Below are positions 62,144 through 64,000 of a stretch of 64,000 bases of DNA, piece by piece. The notes under the pieces were generated by a model. That model saw only the letters and a program-made list of their open reading frames with translations, was not told the DNA's origin and did not search any database. The DNA is taken from contig JASANG010000516.1 in NCBI GenBank assembly GCA_030248215.1, positions 62,001 through 126,000 of the forward strand, given 5' to 3'. A program made the translations under genes and the position numbers. Origin of the DNA: Enoplolaimus lenunculus. Taxonomy: Eukaryota; Nematoda; Enoplea; Enoplida; Thoracostomopsidae. Numbering within the stretch: the first letter of the stretch is position 1; the number at the start of each line of letters is the position of its first letter.

Positions 62144-62228
62144 ATGTTTAAGTGTTTGTTACCGTCTGGAACATCCGGGTTGTGCTCATTATCGGGTGCC
62201 ATTTCACTTGTTCTGTTACAGGTTTCAG
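62144..62228 (+). CDS. Ly6-like exon 1 (signal peptide)
   Basis: ATG at 62144, hydrophobic core AISLVLLQV, strong donor TTTCAG|GTGAGA. A second donor CAG|GTTTCAG lies 8 bp earlier but breaks the phase with exon 2. Confidence 0.68.
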
Positions 62229-63130
62229 GTGAGATGATTTTATCAAATCAAAAAATTAGGATCGTTAAATTTAGTATATATGGTTCACTTTATATTGCCT
62301 CCTGCACTGTCTATTGTCTATGGTATTAATGTTTGAAACATACCGCCAGATCTATAAACAAAAGTAGAAAAAAAAGAAAATTGTAAAAATCATAAAATGA
62401 AAGGTGGAATACACTCTGGTATACTATTTCAGAACAACGCACGCTTTTGATTTTGTAGACTGCTTTAATGAAGGGTCAAAATGACCATTCTATTCTGTAG
62501 GATGAAATTCAGTGATTATGCAGGACCGTGGCCAGCTCACCAGGGGGGGCTAAAATTTTCAGGAGGGGCACACAAGGGTTTTCGTTTTTAGTTACTTACA
62601 AGCAAGGTTGAAAATTTTCAAAGGGAGCGAAATTTTTTTCACTGGGGCTGTGTGCTGTCCGCACCTTGGCTTTGGACCACTGATTATGTCCATATATATT
62701 TTAACAAAAGTATAAAAATGAAAATATAGATCCTAAAAGAAAAGTAATATATTGGACTTTGCCAATGCTTGTAGCCAGCTCACCATTCTTGTTTTGGCTA
62801 AACTATTCTCACGGCGGGATGCATGCAATGAATCCAGAGGAGTTAGAAATGCGGGCGAAATTTTTCTACGCGAACCAAATTGTTTAACGGTGGTGAGCTC
62901 ACGTGCCGTCCCTCATCTGGTCTATGGGCTCGCGGTTTCACAGCCGAAATGTTTTATGTCTACAGGCTGTTTTGGACAAGCGTACAAGTGCCACTATTGC
63001 TCAGGACGAAGTATCGCTGATCCTGCTGAATGCTTCAATCAATCATCGAACTGTACAACGATCAAACAACACATTACACCTGATTTTGATACAATTGATT
63101 ATTGCTTTAAGCGAATTTACTCGAAAGACG
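62144..63130 (+). CDS. Ly6/three-finger-fold secreted or GPI-anchored protein (5' part)
   Basis: Exons 62144-62228 and 62966-63130 join in phase (TCA G | GC TGT) and give 83 codons before the gene runs out. A signal peptide (MFKCLLPSGTSGLCSLSGAI, then SLVLLQVSG) is followed by the first half of a Ly6/uPAR-type domain: CFGQAYKCHYCSG, AECFNQSSNC, YCFKR. The KC.YC pair after the signal peptide, then two spaced Cys and a C.K, is the family pattern. Members act at the cell surface, for example as modulators of ion channels or receptors (family knowledge); the partner here is unknown. The CC..D.CN end and any GPI signal were not found before 64000. Confidence 0.72.
62966..63130 (+). CDS. Ly6-like exon 2 (first half of the domain)
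   Basis: Acceptor TTATGTCTACAG and donor AAAGACG|GTAGGC. It encodes CFGQAYKCHYCSGRSIADPA then ECFNQSSNCTT and DYCFKRIYSKD, with six cysteines. It leaves one base for the next exon. The intron that follows contains a CCGGAATTCCGG element at 63162-63235. Confidence 0.75.
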
Positions 63131-64000
63131 GTAGGCTTGCGATTTGGTTTATCGTTTAATCAGGGTGCAACCGGAATTCCGGTTCCAGCATTTGTTCGAT
63201 TCCCGGTTTCGGTGTATATTATAATTTCGATTGCACCGTGCATTTAATGTATGTGGGTGCAAGCAAGTGTTGCAAAAACAATCATCGTAACGAACACTCA
63301 GCGTGTTTCTGTCCCATGATGAAGGATTCTTGTGCACTTTCGCTATATTTGAGGTCAAGGCTTAGGCTTAGGCAAAGGATTAGCTTTAGGAAGGCTTTGT
63401 TGAAGGCTTAGGCTTAGACATTGAAAAGTTTTTTCCTAAACCTTAGCCTAAGTGTAAGAATATACGTGTAGAGAAAGTGTTAAAAAGCGAGATCAAGGAC
63501 AACTTGTATTACATGCATAGATTGTGAGCCCCCTTTTTGAAAATCATGGATTCACCCTTGACACTGGGCCGACGGTTCTATCTATCAGCTGCCGTGCGGC
63601 TGAAGAAACGAGGGGTGCTCATGCCAAGCATTGTAACTGCGAAGTATTATTAAGCGTTGATGGGATATAAACTTTTAGACACATTTACGTACAGCCATTC
63701 AGTACTTAACATATCTGTAGGTAAAAATTCCTGCCTGTGAATGAAAAAGAAAGCACTCACTAATTAGGTTAAAATAATTCTCATCCGGATTTAAAGATTG
63801 AAATAAATATAAATAACAAAAGTGTGTAAACACACCTGCTCGCGTGTAGGGTGGCCGTTATGTTTGTCGCGCGTCACCGTTTGGCAATAGACACGTACGA
63901 TGTACGATGTCTTGCGGAGCCGAACTATGTGAAACTGAGGTCTTGTACACTTCCCTCCATTATGTTTGGCTCAGACTCAGGTTTAGGGATAAGGCTTTCC
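63131..64000. other. Intron and right edge
   Basis: CCGG element at 63162-63235 (GGGTGCAACCGGAATTCCGG at its left end), TTAGGC-like tract at 63355-63452, and another partial one at the very end. A frame after acceptor TATCTATCAG at 63593 did not give the expected Cys pattern in the required phase, so I did not call it. Confidence 0.5.
63355..63452. repeat. Degenerate TTAGGC-like tract
   Basis: CAAGGCTTAGGCTTAGGCAA is the best-preserved run, followed by variants and then the reverse orientation (CCTAAACCTTAGCCTAAG), so the tract itself changes strand. Confidence 0.7.

Overview
The window is non-coding-rich animal DNA: AT-rich, with spliced genes, short exons, kilobase introns and many short transposable-element relics and satellites. 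There is no bacterial or organellar signature. The phylum is not proven. Degenerate TTAGGC-type hexamer tracts, the nematode telomere motif, recur across the window, so I lean weakly towards a repeat-rich nematode; an arthropod or other small invertebrate is not excluded.

Layout. (1) 0.6-16.6 kb, minus strand: eight exons of a Smaug/SAMD4 RNA-binding translational repressor. All splice phases agree. The start codon is at 16592 and the last visible exon ends at 600, so the C-terminus lies beyond the left edge. (2) 20.96-27.86 kb, minus strand: six small exons that read as the N-terminal half of a Sec1/Munc18-family protein, most like VPS33; the C-terminal half was not found. (3) 28-35.5 kb: no convincing gene; it holds a duplicated block, CTGTCC-rich minisatellites around a decayed coding-like island, a TA-flanked inverted-repeat element, two TTAA-flanked MITEs and a long foldback element. 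(4) 35.5-36.2 kb, minus strand: a 212-codon single open exon with a weak SWIRM-like segment. (5) 40.5-50.2 kb, minus strand: a three-exon gene for a disordered, His- and Ser-rich protein of about 377 residues. Its roughly 7.6-kb first intron holds three arrays of an 81-bp satellite, two in one orientation and the largest in the other. (6) 50.2-62.1 kb: repeats only. (7) 62.1-63.1 kb, plus strand: the first two coding exons of a Ly6/three-finger-fold secreted or GPI-anchored protein, running off the right edge.

The genes do not form an operon or a shared pathway. Gene calls rest on reading frames, splice-site phase agreement and family motifs read by eye; no search was run. The most unusual features are the inverted satellite arrays within one intron, the TTAA MITE with a tRNA-like internal box pair, the palindromic CCGGAA element that abuts a coding exon at a GC splice donor, and the dispersed TTAGGC-like tracts.
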